Below are positions 51,107 through 60,491 of a stretch of 64,000 nt of DNA, one piece after another. The translations under genes and the position numbers were made by a program. Below the pieces are notes generated by a model. It was given only the letters and a program-made list of their open reading frames with translations, was not told where the DNA came from and did not search any database. Positions within the stretch are counted from its first letter, which is position 1; every line of letters begins with the position of its first letter. Origin of the DNA: RGIG3159 sp034927685 (GTDB lineage: Bacteria > Bacillota > Clostridia > Oscillospirales > Oscillospiraceae); assembly GCA_034927685.1 (NCBI GenBank), contig JAYFPO010000013.1:80460-144459 (forward strand), in the 5' to 3' direction.

Positions 51107-54100
51107 TTATTCTTCATCGGCATCGGCATCAACGTTGACGAGATCCGTGAGCACATCCATCATATCGGCCTCGGAATCCTTATCCGCATCAGAATCCGTC
51201 TCGCTTTCGCCCGGATTCTCGATCTCAAACCCCGCATCGTTGACCTCGGCTTCGTCTGCAACATAGGTCTCGCGGGCGCCGTAAACCGGCTCGTCGTCTT
51301 CGTCGTCGATCAACTCGATCTCGTCACCGTTCACGTCCAGGACCTTGACGTTCAGGCACAGGGACTGTAACTCCTTAACCAGAACTTTAAAGGACTCCGG
51401 TACGCCGGGCGTAGGCACGTTGTGGCCCTTGACAATGGCCTCATAGGTCTTGACACGGCCCGTCACGTCGTCGGACTTGACGGTCAGGATCTCCTGCAAC
51501 GTATAGGCGGCGCCGTATGCCTCCAGTGCCCAGACCTCCATTTCGCCGAAGCGCTGACCGCCGAACTGAGCCTTGCCGCCCAACGGCTGCTGGGTTACCA
51601 GGCTGTATGGGCCAGTCGAGCGGGCGTGGATCTTGTCGTCGACCAGATGGTGCAGCTTCAGGAAGTAAACGTAGCCGACCGTGACCATGTTGTCGAACTC
51701 CTCGCCGGTGCGGCCATCGAGCAGTATGGTCTTGCCGTCCTCGCGGAGGCCTGCCATTTTCAGCGTCTCGCGGATGTCCTTTTCGGAAGCGCCATCAAAG
51801 ATCGGGGTAGCGACTTTCCAGCCCAGCGCTTGAGCTGCGTAGCCAAGGTGGACGTCCAGCACCTGCCCGATGTTCATACGGGAGGGCACGCCCAGCGGGT
51901 TCAACACAATGTCCAGCGGTGTGCCGTCGGGCATAAATGGCATATCCTCCTGCGGCAGCACGCGGGACACAACGCCCTTGTTGCCATGGCGGCCAGCCAT
52001 TTTGTCGCCGACGGAGATTTTCCGCTTCTGGGCGATATAAACGCGGACGACCTTATTGACGCCGGGACTCAGCTCGTCGCCATTCTCCCGGGTAAAGACG
52101 TGAACGTCGACAATGATGCCGCTCTCGCCGTGGGGAACCTTCAGGGACGAATCGCGGACCTCCCTGGCCTTCTCGCCGAAGATGGCGCGCAGCAGCCGCT
52201 CCTCCGCCGTCAGCTCGGTCTCGCCCTTGGGGGTGACCTTGCCAACCAGATAGTCGCCCGAGGTAACCTCAGCGCCGATGCGGATGATTCCGTTTTCGTC
52301 CAAATCCTTCAGCGTGTCCTCGCCAACGTTGGGGATATCTCGCGTGATTTCTTCCGGCCCCAGTTTGGTGTCGCGGGACTCCGTCTCGTATTCTTCAATA
52401 TGAATCGAGGTGAACACGTCCTCGCGGACCAGCCGCTCATTCAACAGGATGGCATCCTCGTAGTTGTAGCCTTCCCAGGTCATGAACCCGATCAGCACAT
52501 TCTTGCCGAGGGAAATTTCGCCCTGCGCGCAGGCGGGGCCGTCTGCGATGACCTGACCGGCCTCGACCCGCTCGCCCACCGACACGATCGGCCGCTGGTT
52601 GACGCAGGTGCCCTGGTTGGAGCGCGCAAACTTCGTCAGAGTATAGGTGCCAACGGGGCCATCATCATAGCGAACCGTGATATTGTTAGCGCTGACTCTG
52701 GTCACAACGCCGACGCCCTCGGCTTTCAGGCAGACCTCGGAGTCCACGGCCGACTTGTGCTCCATGCCGGTGGCGACGATCGGAGCTTCCGTGATCATCA
52801 GCGGCACAGCCTGCCGCTGCATGTTAGCACCCATCAAAGCGCGGTTGGCGTCGTCGTTCTGCAGGAAGGGAATGAACGCGGTGGCCACGGAGACCATCAT
52901 CTTCGGGGATACGTCCACATAGTCGATCGTCTCGCGGTCCACCTCGATAATTTCATTGCGGTGGCGGCAGGTCACGCGGCGGTTCTGCAGGCAGCCGTTC
53001 TCCTCTACCGGTTCTGTTGCCTGCGCGACATAATAATCGTCCTCCACGTCGGCGGTCAGATAATCCACCTGCTCGGTCAGGCAGCAGCTCCCCTTTTCTA
53101 CCTTGCGGAAAGGCGCTTCAATAAAACCGTACTCATTCACCCGGGCATAGGTGGCCAGGTAGTTAATCAGGCCGATGTTGGGACCTTCCGGCGTCTCAAT
53201 GGGGCACATACGACCGTAGTGGCTGTAGTGCACGTCGCGGACGTCGTAGGTCGCGCGCTCGCGGCTCAGACCGCCGGGGCCCAACGCGGAAAGGCGGCGC
53301 TTATGGGTCAGCTCGGCAAGAGGATTGTTCTGGTCCATGAACTGACTCAAGGGCGAAGAACCAAAGAATTCTTTAATGACAGCCGTCACAGGACGGATAT
53401 TAATCAGGCTCTGGGGCGTGACCACATCGGTATCCTGAATGGTCATGCGCTCCCGGATGACCCGCTCGAGTCTGGTGAAGCCCACGCGGAACTGGTTCTG
53501 CAGCAGCTCGCCCACGCAGCGCAGGCGGCGGTTGCCCAGATGGTCGATGTCATCGGTGGTGCCGGCGCCGACAGCCATGCAGTTCAGATAATTGATCGAG
53601 GCCAGAATATCCTGCTTTGTGATGTGCTTTGGCATCAGCTCGTCGCGATGCTCTTCAATGGCCTCCTTCCAGCCGTCGGCCGGAACGGAATCCAGCATCT
53701 CGCGCAGGGCGGAGAAGCAAACCTTCTCCCTGATGCCGTATTCCTTGGGGTCGAAGTCCACAAACTTGGCCATATCCACCATGCCGTTGGAAAACGCCTT
53801 CACGTTTTTGCCATCAATCAGCAGCATGGCCTCATTGACGCCACAGTCGGAAATCGCATGCGCGCGTTCCCGGGAGAGAACCTCGCCGGGCATCGCCAGA
53901 ATCTCGCCTGTCATCGGATCCGCGATTGGCTCCGCCAACTCGTGGCCGGCCAGTCTGGACCAGATGTCCATCTTCTTATTGAATTTATAGCGGCCGACCT
54001 TGGAGACGTCGTAGCGGCGCGCGTCAAAGAACAGCGCGTTCAAATACTCATCCGCGCTCTCCACTGTAGGCGGCTCGCCCGGGCGCAGGCGTCGATAGAT

Positions 54101-54814
54101 TTCGAGGAGAGACTCCTCCCGTGTCTTGCAGGTGTCCCGCTCGATGGTAGCCTTAATGCGGACGTCTTCGCCAAACAGGTCGAGAATCTGCGAGTCGGTG
54201 ACGACGCCAAACGCACGAATCAGGCAAGTGATAGGCAGCTTGCGGTTCTTATCGATCCGAACGTAGAACACATCCTGTGCGTCCGTCTCATATTCCAGCC
54301 AGGCGCCGCGGTATGGGATTACCGTGGCGGTATAGGTGTGCTGGTCAGCCTTGTCCACCGCGTCGCCGTAGTACATGCCGGGACTCCGAACGATCTGGGA
54401 GACGATCACGCGCTCTGCTCCGTTGATCACGAAGGTGCCACCGTTGGTCATCAGGGGGAAATCACCCATGAAGATTTCCTGCTCCTTGATCTCGTCGGTC
54501 TCCTTGTTGTGCAGCCGTACGCGGACCTTGATGGGCTTCGCATAGGTAGAGTCCCGCTCCTTGCACTCCTCAACGGTATACTTGGGCTTGTCGTTCATGG
54601 AGTAATCCAGGAACGACAGCTCCAGATTGCCGGTATAGTCGGTGATTGTGTCGACATCCCGGAAAACCTCGCGGAGCCCCTCATTCAGAAACCACTCGTA
54701 GGAGTCCTTCTGAATTCTCAGCATGTTCGGCATCTCCAGAATTTCGGAATGCCTGGAATAGCTTTTGCGGAGGGTTTTCCCGTAGTAGACGTCCTTCACC
54801 ATTTCCAATCTCAT
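51107..54814 (-). CDS. rpoB: RNA polymerase subunit beta
   Basis: The 1235-residue beta subunit. Landmarks are the rifampicin-pocket region (SQFMDQNNPLAELTHKRRLSALGPGG, with wild-type residues), KMAGRHGNKGVVS and an acidic tail of about 40 residues. The ATG at 54814 has AAAGG seven bases upstream; a GTG one codon earlier and an ATG at 54802 are alternatives. rplJ and rplL are not upstream; instead a promoter lies about 170 bases ahead, so rpoBC is separated from the ribosomal-protein genes. Confidence 0.97.
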   Translation of the reverse strand: MRLEMVKDVYYGKTLRKSYSRHSEILEMPNMLRIQKDSYEWFLNEGLREVFRDVDTITDYTGNLELSFLDYSMNDKPKYTVEECKERDSTYAKPIKVRVRLHNKETDEIKEQEIFMGDFPLMTNGGTFVINGAERVIVSQIVRSPGMYYGDAVDKADQHTYTATVIPYRGAWLEYETDAQDVFYVRIDKNRKLPITCLIRAFGVVTDSQILDLFGEDVRIKATIERDTCKTREESLLEIYRRLRPGEPPTVESADEYLNALFFDARRYDVSKVGRYKFNKKMDIWSRLAGHELAEPIADPMTGEILAMPGEVLSRERAHAISDCGVNEAMLLIDGKNVKAFSNGMVDMAKFVDFDPKEYGIREKVCFSALREMLDSVPADGWKEAIEEHRDELMPKHITKQDILASINYLNCMAVGAGTTDDIDHLGNRRLRCVGELLQNQFRVGFTRLERVIRERMTIQDTDVVTPQSLINIRPVTAVIKEFFGSSPLSQFMDQNNPLAELTHKRRLSALGPGGLSRERATYDVRDVHYSHYGRMCPIETPEGPNIGLINYLATYARVNEYGFIEAPFRKVEKGSCCLTEQVDYLTADVEDDYYVAQATEPVEENGCLQNRRVTCRHRNEIIEVDRETIDYVDVSPKMMVSVATAFIPFLQNDDANRALMGANMQRQAVPLMITEAPIVATGMEHKSAVDSEVCLKAEGVGVVTRVSANNITVRYDDGPVGTYTLTKFARSNQGTCVNQRPIVSVGERVEAGQVIADGPACAQGEISLGKNVLIGFMTWEGYNYEDAILLNERLVREDVFTSIHIEEYETESRDTKLGPEEITRDIPNVGEDTLKDLDENGIIRIGAEVTSGDYLVGKVTPKGETELTAEERLLRAIFGEKAREVRDSSLKVPHGESGIIVDVHVFTRENGDELSPGVNKVVRVYIAQKRKISVGDKMAGRHGNKGVVSRVLPQEDMPFMPDGTPLDIVLNPLGVPSRMNIGQVLDVHLGYAAQALGWKVATPIFDGASEKDIRETLKMAGLREDGKTILLDGRTGEEFDNMVTVGYVYFLKLHHLVDDKIHARSTGPYSLVTQQPLGGKAQFGGQRFGEMEVWALEAYGAAYTLQEILTVKSDDVTGRVKTYEAIVKGHNVPTPGVPESFKVLVKELQSLCLNVKVLDVNGDEIELIDDEDDEPVYGARETYVADEAEVNDAGFEIENPGESETDSDADKDSEADMMDVLTDLVNVDADADEE

Positions 54815-54986
54815 CACAGCCTTTCTCGGCCTTCGCCGGTATCTTAAACGATCGACGCATTCGATACGCCCGGGTGAGTTTCTATCTTCTGAAAGTAGTC
54901 TCTTGATTGTAGGCCAACGCCGTGCTAGAATAGATGCATAAAAGAGGATGATCGGCGCAACCTATAATCAGGCATTATGGAATACT

Positions 54987-55015
54987 ATGTTAACAGCTAC
55001 GCCGCCGTTTGTCAA
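54987..55015 (-). promoter_or_regulatory. likely SigA promoter of rpoBC
   Basis: Minus strand TTGACA (55010-55015), 17 bases, TAACAT (54987-54992). It gives an rpoB leader of roughly 165 bases, in which I see no strong hairpin. Confidence 0.7.
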
Positions 55016-55193
55016 GTTTTTTTCCAAATAAATGCACCGTCTTTGTGGGCATCCTACAAGGCCGGTGTTCTTTTTCTGTGCATCCTGCCGGTTTCCCGTC
55101 ACACCGCGCCCATCCAAATCTTCCGCCCCTGGCGTTTTTTCGACATTCCAGGCGTCTCGCAATCTTACCGGCATGGCGTCGGGAAAAAAGCAG

Positions 55194-55222
55194 TTGACAA
55201 GAATGGGTGCAATCGGTATAAT
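55194..55222 (+). promoter_or_regulatory. consensus SigA promoter of tRNA-Leu
   Basis: TTGACA (55194-55199), 17 bases, TATAAT (55217-55222), 15 bases before the tRNA. Confidence 0.93.
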
Positions 55223-55237
55223 AATGGGGCGTAAGAC

Positions 55238-55322
55238 GCGAGAGTGCTGGAATAGGTAGACAGGCACGTTTGAGGGGCGTGTGACAACAGTCGTGGGAGT
55301 TCAAGTCTCCTCTCTCGCACCA
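55238..55322 (+). tRNA. tRNA-Leu (GAG)
   Basis: Acceptor stem GCGAGAG/CTCTCGC, anticodon loop TTGAGGG giving anticodon GAG (codons CUU/CUC), a long variable arm as expected for class II tRNA, T loop TTCAAGT and an encoded CCA. Confidence 0.95.
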
Positions 55323-55324
55323 GG

Positions 55325-55352
55325 AAAAAAGCAGCCGTAAGGCTGCTTTTTT
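55325..55352 (+). terminator. terminator after tRNA-Leu
   Basis: AAAAAAGCAGCC/GGCTGCTTTTTT with a GTAA loop, directly after the tRNA. rsmE begins 20 bases later, so it may depend on read-through. Confidence 0.9.
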
Positions 55353-55372
55353 CCTTCCAGGGAGGCCGCTTT

Positions 55373-56104
55373 ATGCCAAAATTTTTTCTATCCCCCGAAG
55401 AGATTCAGGACAATTTCATGGTGCTGACCGGCGAACAATATAACCACGCCCGGGTGCTTCGGCTGAAGTGCGGCGACGAGGTTACGGTCTGCGACGGGCG
55501 CGGTACAGATTTTCGGTGCACCGTTTCCGATGTCAGCACCGGTCAGATCAGTCTGGTGGTGGCCTCCCGGGACCGGTCCCGTGCGGAACCTCGCGTGTTT
55601 TGCTGCGTCTATATGGCCTACGCCAAGGCCGATAAATTTGAGCACGTCATTCAAAAGGCCACCGAGTTGGGCGCCTGCGAATTGGTGGCGTTCCCCGCTT
55701 CCCGCTGCGTTTCGAAGCCGGATGAAAAATCGCTTCAAAACAAGCTGGAACGGTGGCAAAAAATTGCCGCCGCCGCCGCCGAGCAGAGCGGCCGCGGTCT
55801 GATTCCCCGGGTTCTCACCGCGCCGTCCTATCCGGCTGCGCTCGCGCGCGCGTCACAGGCCGACCTCTCCGTCCTGTTCTATGAAAATGAGTCACGGCGC
55901 ACCTTCCGCACCGCCATCGAGACCGCTCCGTTTCAAACCGCCGCGCTGATGACCGGCCCGGAGGGTGGTTTGGAGCCGGCGGAGGTGGAGGCCGCGGCGG
56001 CGGCCGGACTACAGGTCTGCACACTGGGCACGCGGATTCTCCGCTGCGAAACCGCCCCGCTCTGCGCACTCTCCGCCCTGCTCTACGCCGCCGGTGAATT
56101 TTGA
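55373..56104 (+). CDS. rsmE: 16S rRNA m3U1498 methyltransferase RsmE
   Basis: SPOUT-family SAM-dependent enzyme that methylates U1498 of 16S rRNA. The 243-residue protein has an N-terminal PUA-like RNA-binding domain (LTGEQYNHARVLRLKCGD) and a C-terminal knotted domain with the SAM motif TGPEGGLEPAEVE and LGTRILRCETAP. The ATG at 55373 follows CAGGGAGG. It is followed by the flippase gene after 47 bases. Confidence 0.95.
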   Translation: MPKFFLSPEEIQDNFMVLTGEQYNHARVLRLKCGDEVTVCDGRGTDFRCTVSDVSTGQISLVVASRDRSRAEPRVFCCVYMAYAKADKFEHVIQKATELGACELVAFPASRCVSKPDEKSLQNKLERWQKIAAAAAEQSGRGLIPRVLTAPSYPAALARASQADLSVLFYENESRRTFRTAIETAPFQTAALMTGPEGGLEPAEVEAAAAAGLQVCTLGTRILRCETAPLCALSALLYAAGEF

Positions 56105-56151
56105 GACTGCCGCCTCCTTGTCCATCATAGGATAGACGAGGGGGTGATTGT

Positions 56152-57699
56152 TTGTCCAAAACCTCGGTTTTTCGCGGCACACTGCTGCTGACCACCGCCA
56201 ATCTTGCCATCCGCTGCGTGTCCATGGTGTTTCAGGTTTACCTTTCCGGCCGGATCGGTGCCGCCGGGTTGGGATTGATGCAGCTGATTTCCTCCATTGG
56301 GATTCTGGCGCTGACCTTCGGTGCCTCCGGTCTGCGCACCGCGGCCATGTACCTGACGGCGGAGGAGACCAGCCGCAACCGGCAGGGCGGCGTTCGCTGC
56401 GCCATGAGCTGGTGCCTTCGTTACGGCTTTTTTACCAGCCTCGTAGCCGGGCTGCTGCTCATTCGCCTCGCACCATTGCTGGCAGCCCGCTGGATTCAGG
56501 ACACGCAGGCCGTGCCCAGCCTGAAGCTGATTGGCCTGTTTCTGCCCATCACCTGCATGACCGCCGTCATGAGCGGCTACTTCACCGCCTGCGGTAAAAT
56601 CCGCCAGATGGTGTTGATTGAGGTGTCCGAACAGGTGCTCGCGGTTATTTTGACGGTGCTGCTTCTTGACATGTGGGCCGGTTCCAGCATAGAACGCGCC
56701 TGCTGCGCCATCTTCGGCGGCAGCGCCGTGGCGTGCTCCATCAGTTTTTTTGTCATGTACGCCGTCTACCGGCGCGACCGCCGTGCCTTCGGCCCGACAC
56801 CCAAGGGCCTGCGGATGGGACAGCGGCTGCTTCGGCTCTGTGTCCCGCTGGCCCTCAACGGCTATCTGCGTTCCGGCCTCTCCACGCTGGAAAACATGCT
56901 GATTCCGCGCGGCCTGCGGAAGAGCGGCGATTCCGGCGAGCGTTCCATGGAGACCTACGGCACCATTCACGGCATGGTCTTTCCCGTAATTACCTTCGCG
57001 TCGGTCATTCTCTATTCGCTCTCCGACGTTCTGGTTCCGGAACTTGCGCGGTGCCGCGCCACCGGAAACAGTCGCCGGGTGCTCCATCTGACCGACAAAT
57101 GCCTGCGCTTTGGACTGGTCTTTGCACTGTCGACGGCGGGGCTCCTCTTTTGTCTCTCCGAGCCGTTGGGGCTGCTGCTCTATCATAGCACCGAGGCCGC
57201 CCGCTACATTGGTTTCTTCGCGCCGCTGGTCATCATCCTCTATCTGGACGCCATCGTCGACGGAATGCACAAGGGCCTGGGCCAGCAGCTCCACTGCGTC
57301 CGCTACAATACTTTGACCTCGTTCCTCGACGTCGCGCTGATTTTTCTTCTGCTGCCGCGGTACGGCATCGGCGGCTATCTGTTGAGTTTTACCGTAACCC
57401 ATCTGCTAAACTTCTATCTCAGTATCCGCCGTCTGGTGCAGGTGACTGCCTATCCCCTGCCAATCGGCTTTTTCTGCAAAGCCTCCTCCATGGCGGCCCT
57501 CTCCGTCGCCGCCGTACGCCTTCTGGACCGGGGCGGCACGCCGGAACTCCTCGCCGCGCTGCTGCTGGGCTGCATCTATCTCGCGCTCTTCTCCCTGCTG
57601 CTGGCGGTCAGCGGCACCTTTACCGGTGCGGACCTGCGCTGGGTGCTTTCCCTGCTGCGGCAAAGGGGACGTCTTCCTTCGCAGGATGGGGCCGCCTGA
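56152..57699 (+). CDS. SpoVB/MurJ-type MOP flippase
   Basis: A 515-residue protein with 12-14 hydrophobic segments and the MATE/polysaccharide-flippase fold. N-terminal FRGTLLLTTANLAIR and the conserved GLGLMQLI segment are typical of stage V sporulation protein B and lipid II flippases of clostridia. Likely substrate: an undecaprenyl-linked cell-wall precursor (inference). The start is TTG at 56152, preceded by GGGGGTG. It could serve sporulation cortex or vegetative wall synthesis; context with rsmE does not decide. Confidence 0.85.
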   Translation: MSKTSVFRGTLLLTTANLAIRCVSMVFQVYLSGRIGAAGLGLMQLISSIGILALTFGASGLRTAAMYLTAEETSRNRQGGVRCAMSWCLRYGFFTSLVAGLLLIRLAPLLAARWIQDTQAVPSLKLIGLFLPITCMTAVMSGYFTACGKIRQMVLIEVSEQVLAVILTVLLLDMWAGSSIERACCAIFGGSAVACSISFFVMYAVYRRDRRAFGPTPKGLRMGQRLLRLCVPLALNGYLRSGLSTLENMLIPRGLRKSGDSGERSMETYGTIHGMVFPVITFASVILYSLSDVLVPELARCRATGNSRRVLHLTDKCLRFGLVFALSTAGLLFCLSEPLGLLLYHSTEAARYIGFFAPLVIILYLDAIVDGMHKGLGQQLHCVRYNTLTSFLDVALIFLLLPRYGIGGYLLSFTVTHLLNFYLSIRRLVQVTAYPLPIGFFCKASSMAALSVAAVRLLDRGGTPELLAALLLGCIYLALFSLLLAVSGTFTGADLRWVLSLLRQRGRLPSQDGAA

Positions 57700-57954
57700 G
57701 TATTGATTGAAACGACGCGCTTCTTTTTCCACCTCAACTTATCGTGGAAAAGCAGCAGCTGCAATTGTCGCGAAGAAAAACCGCCTGCTGTTGGCCTGCG
57801 CCCGGTCCGGCGGCGGTCCCACCGTCGCGCTACAGGCGGACGCTGATTGCCGGCTGGAAACGAAACCCGACGGTCATTGGACCGGCGCACCGCAGGCGAT
57901 TGCAGCACAAACACCGATTCCGCCTATTTCACGGTCGCCGATCCGCTTTCCGAC
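57700..57954. other. gap without a recognisable gene
   Basis: Between the flippase and lepB I see no protein family and no ribosome site. One plus-strand frame stays open but has no recognisable start signal. It may be decayed coding DNA. Confidence 0.4.
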
Positions 57955-57955
57955 T

Positions 57956-58009
57956 ATAAAGCAAGGACCTGCCGCAAAATACAAATTTTGCGGCAGGTCC
58001 TTGCTTTAT
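57956..58009. terminator. 25-bp perfect palindrome, likely bidirectional terminator
   Basis: Arms 57956-57980 and 57985-58009 match perfectly over 25 bases around an ACAA loop, with T-rich outer ends on both sides. The lepB stop codon lies inside it. It shares the core AGGACCTGCCGCAAAAT with the tuf terminator. Confidence 0.75.
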
Positions 58010-58557
58010 GATTCCCCGAACCAGCTTCCAATGGGGATTCTGGCGATTTTTACGCCGAGAATCTCGCTGATGGGGATCAGGCCGATGCGGGAATCCCGGC
58101 TGTCCGCCGAGTGATTCCGATTGTCGCCCATGACGAACACATACCCCTCCGGCACCGTCAGCGACGTATCCGTATAGACCGCCTCCAGAGGGTCCGTCTC
58201 CTCGAAGTTCAGGTAGTTTTCGGTCAGCGCGCAACCGTCCACGAGTACCGTATTGGTGTCGTAATTGATTTGCACAGTTTGTCCGCCGGTCGCGATGACC
58301 CGCTTAACCAGCTTATCGCCCTGCATGATGCTGTTCTTCTCTGTGTTGATGATGATGATGTCGCCGGCTTTCGGCGTATAGTCCACCATCCAGACCAGCA
58401 GCAGATCCCGGTTGTAGAGCGTCGGATACATGGAGTCACCCTTAACCACCGCCAGCTTGCAGATATAAAGGTTGACGACCAGCACCAGCAGCACCGGTAC
58501 GATCACCGTCAGCAGCCAGCTGCGTACCTCTCTGCCCTTGCTTTCTTTCTCTTCCAA
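58006..58557 (-). CDS. lepB: signal peptidase I
   Basis: Membrane-anchored serine protease of 183 residues that removes signal peptides outside the membrane. One N-terminal membrane segment (about 13-34), catalytic Ser42 in GDSMYPTL, general-base Lys85 in KLVKRVIA, and box E GDNRNHSADSRDSR. The size fits the single-anchor Gram-positive SipS class. The start is TTG at 58557 with GGAAGGAAG upstream; no ATG lies in a suitable place. Confidence 0.94.
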   Translation of the reverse strand: MEEKESKGREVRSWLLTVIVPVLLVLVVNLYICKLAVVKGDSMYPTLYNRDLLLVWMVDYTPKAGDIIIINTEKNSIMQGDKLVKRVIATGGQTVQINYDTNTVLVDGCALTENYLNFEETDPLEAVYTDTSLTVPEGYVFVMGDNRNHSADSRDSRIGLIPISEILGVKIARIPIGSWFGES

Positions 58558-58572
58558 GAGGCACTTCCTTCC

Positions 58573-58707
58573 TTACAGCTTGATGCGAATTGAGGGAAAC
58601 GCCGTTGTCGGCGCCTCCGGATAGAACATGCCGTTGACCCAGCATACGCATTCGGTCCGTTTGATGGTACCCATCAACAGATCCAGCCCTCCCATGGCGA
58701 AAAGCAT
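58573..58707 (-). CDS. possible small ORF upstream of lepB
   Basis: A 44-codon frame (MLFAMGGLDLLMG... ending FPSIRIKL) stops 15 bases before lepB. It has a short hydrophobic start and two nearby cysteines but no good ribosome site, so it may be a decayed gene end or chance. The rest of the gap to 58871 shows nothing. Confidence 0.2.
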   Translation of the reverse strand: MLFAMGGLDLLMGTIKRTECVCWVNGMFYPEAPTTAFPSIRIKL

Positions 58708-58871
58708 TAGGACCTGCACTCAGGCGTCGGTATCAATTTCCGGTAACAGGATGAACAGCAACGGTTCGCAGCTGAATAGCACCAGCCGAAATCCTGCAAT
58801 TCAGTATACGAGACTCCGATCGGCTTTGCGGTATTCCGGCATTTCTTCCGCCCCGTCGCCCTGACCGGCGC

Positions 58872-60284
58872 TCAACCGCAAAGGTCCAGAATCGCCTGGG
58901 TGAAAATCTTGGCCGACAGCATCAGCTGCTCCAGCGTAATAAATTCGTCCGCGCCATGCAGGTGGTTGTCGAGGCCATCCATCTCGCAGCCAAACGCCAC
59001 GCCGTTCCGGAGATCGTGGACGTAAGTGCCGCCGCCGGTCGCCTCTGCGACGCCAGGCTTCCCGGTCCAGTCCTCGTAGGCTTGTAGCAGTGTCCTGACA
59101 AAGTCGGAATCGGCATTGACATAATGCGGAAGCACCATCTTCGTCTCCCGTAAGACAAGCCCCGCGTCCTCTGCTCGCTTCTCCGCCACGAGGCGGGTGT
59201 TTTCGTCGTTTGAACAGACCGGGCAGCGGCTGTCGAAGCAGAGGTATAGGCTGGTCTCGTCCAGCCGCAGCAGGTCGGCGGAGCAGGTCAGATAGCCCGA
59301 AAGTTCGTCCTCCATGGCAATGCCCAGCGCCTGCCCGCGATGATCCCCATGTGGGAACAGTGCCTGAAGAGCTTTGAGCTTCTGGAAGCCTGCTGATTCT
59401 GCGCAGGGCAGCGACGCCAGCAGGTGCAGCAGCGCCGTCAACGCGTTATTGGCCGCCTCCGGATAGGCCGCATGCCCGCTGACGCCCTTGCAGGTAATCT
59501 CAACTGCGCCTTGCTCCTCCGCCGCCGTAAAGCCCGCGCCGGTCTTTTCCGCTGCGGCGTCCAGATACGGCCGCAGCACCCCTGCCGGGATCCCCACGAT
59601 CACCGCTCTCGCAGTCTCGGGAATCACGTTGCTCTTGAGCCCGCATTCCGCCGAGGCAAGATAGGGCAGGCGGTCGTCCCGTGGGAAGGACGCGTCGATT
59701 TCGCCGCACAGCCGCCCTTTTTCCAAATTAATCAGCGGAAAATTGGCGTCCGGGGTAAATGTCATGGGCGCCTCCTGTTCCCGGGTATAATAATAGGCAA
59801 CGTCGCTGCTGCCGCATTCCTCGTCCGTACCCAAAATCAGACGGACATTCTTTTTGAGCGGAACGCCCAGCGCCTTGACGCAGGCCATGGCATAGAGCGC
59901 CGCGACTGCAGGTCCCTTGTCGTCGATGGCGCCGCGGCCGTAGAGCCGGTCGGCGACCAGCGTCGGCTCGTAGGGCGGACAGGCCGTCCAGTTATTTTCT
60001 GCCGGCACGACATCCAGATGGGCGAGGATATCCAGGCCGGGATCCAGTGCTGTCAAATCGCCGGTGCAGACGCGGTCGTCGCAGTTTCGGACCGTCAGGC
60101 CCTCGCGCTCCATCAGCTCCATGGCTTTGCGCAGCGCCATGCGGGGGCCGACGCCGTATGGCATCCCCTCCAGTGCTTCGCCGCGGGTGCTGGGAATGGA
60201 AATCAGTTCCCGAAGGTCCCGCAGCATGTCAGGCTGCCGCTCCGCAAGGTAACGCTCGATTTTCACGCGGTATGCAGGACTCAT
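58872..60284 (-). CDS. M20-family dipeptidase (PepV-like)
   Basis: A 470-residue zinc metallopeptidase of the M20 family, cytoplasmic. Zinc and catalytic blocks: HLDVVPA (first ligand), GAIDDKG (bridging aspartate), DEECGSSD (catalytic glutamate and ligand) and a late LHGADEF histidine. The lid-domain histidine is in KGVSGHAAYPE. The pattern matches PepV/Sapep-type Xaa-dipeptidases. The ATG at 60284 follows GGAGG; a longer frame runs through the promoter and is rejected. Confidence 0.9.
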   Translation of the reverse strand: MSPAYRVKIERYLAERQPDMLRDLRELISIPSTRGEALEGMPYGVGPRMALRKAMELMEREGLTVRNCDDRVCTGDLTALDPGLDILAHLDVVPAENNWTACPPYEPTLVADRLYGRGAIDDKGPAVAALYAMACVKALGVPLKKNVRLILGTDEECGSSDVAYYYTREQEAPMTFTPDANFPLINLEKGRLCGEIDASFPRDDRLPYLASAECGLKSNVIPETARAVIVGIPAGVLRPYLDAAAEKTGAGFTAAEEQGAVEITCKGVSGHAAYPEAANNALTALLHLLASLPCAESAGFQKLKALQALFPHGDHRGQALGIAMEDELSGYLTCSADLLRLDETSLYLCFDSRCPVCSNDENTRLVAEKRAEDAGLVLRETKMVLPHYVNADSDFVRTLLQAYEDWTGKPGVAEATGGGTYVHDLRNGVAFGCEMDGLDNHLHGADEFITLEQLMLSAKIFTQAILDLCG

Positions 60285-60309
60285 GAAAATTCCTCCACTT
60301 CTTGCTGCT

Positions 60310-60338
60310 ATTGTAACGGGAGATATCCGTTTTGTCAA
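60310..60338 (-). promoter_or_regulatory. SigA promoter of the dipeptidase gene
   Basis: Minus strand TTGACA (60333-60338), 17 bases, TACAAT (60310-60315). Confidence 0.85.
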
Positions 60339-60350
60339 ATCGGATCGCAC

Positions 60351-60379
60351 TTGATTACTGCGCCCGTCTGGGATATAAT
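60351..60379 (+). promoter_or_regulatory. SigA promoter of the YitT-family gene
   Basis: TTGATT (60351-60356), 17 bases, TATAAT (60374-60379), divergent from and close to the dipeptidase promoter. Confidence 0.8.
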
Positions 60380-60491
60380 TTTCCTGAGAAAGCAAAGAGA
60401 TATACCCATGATCTCTTTATTAAAATGATGAACTGGCGGTCTGGCCGTCCGATGAGGTTGCATACACCGCGATTTGATTGAAGGAGCCACT

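Noticed and set aside
51422..54847. An 1141-codon plus-strand open frame opposite rpoB
   Set aside because: Antisense of rpoB; the real protein is on the minus strand with all beta-subunit motifs.
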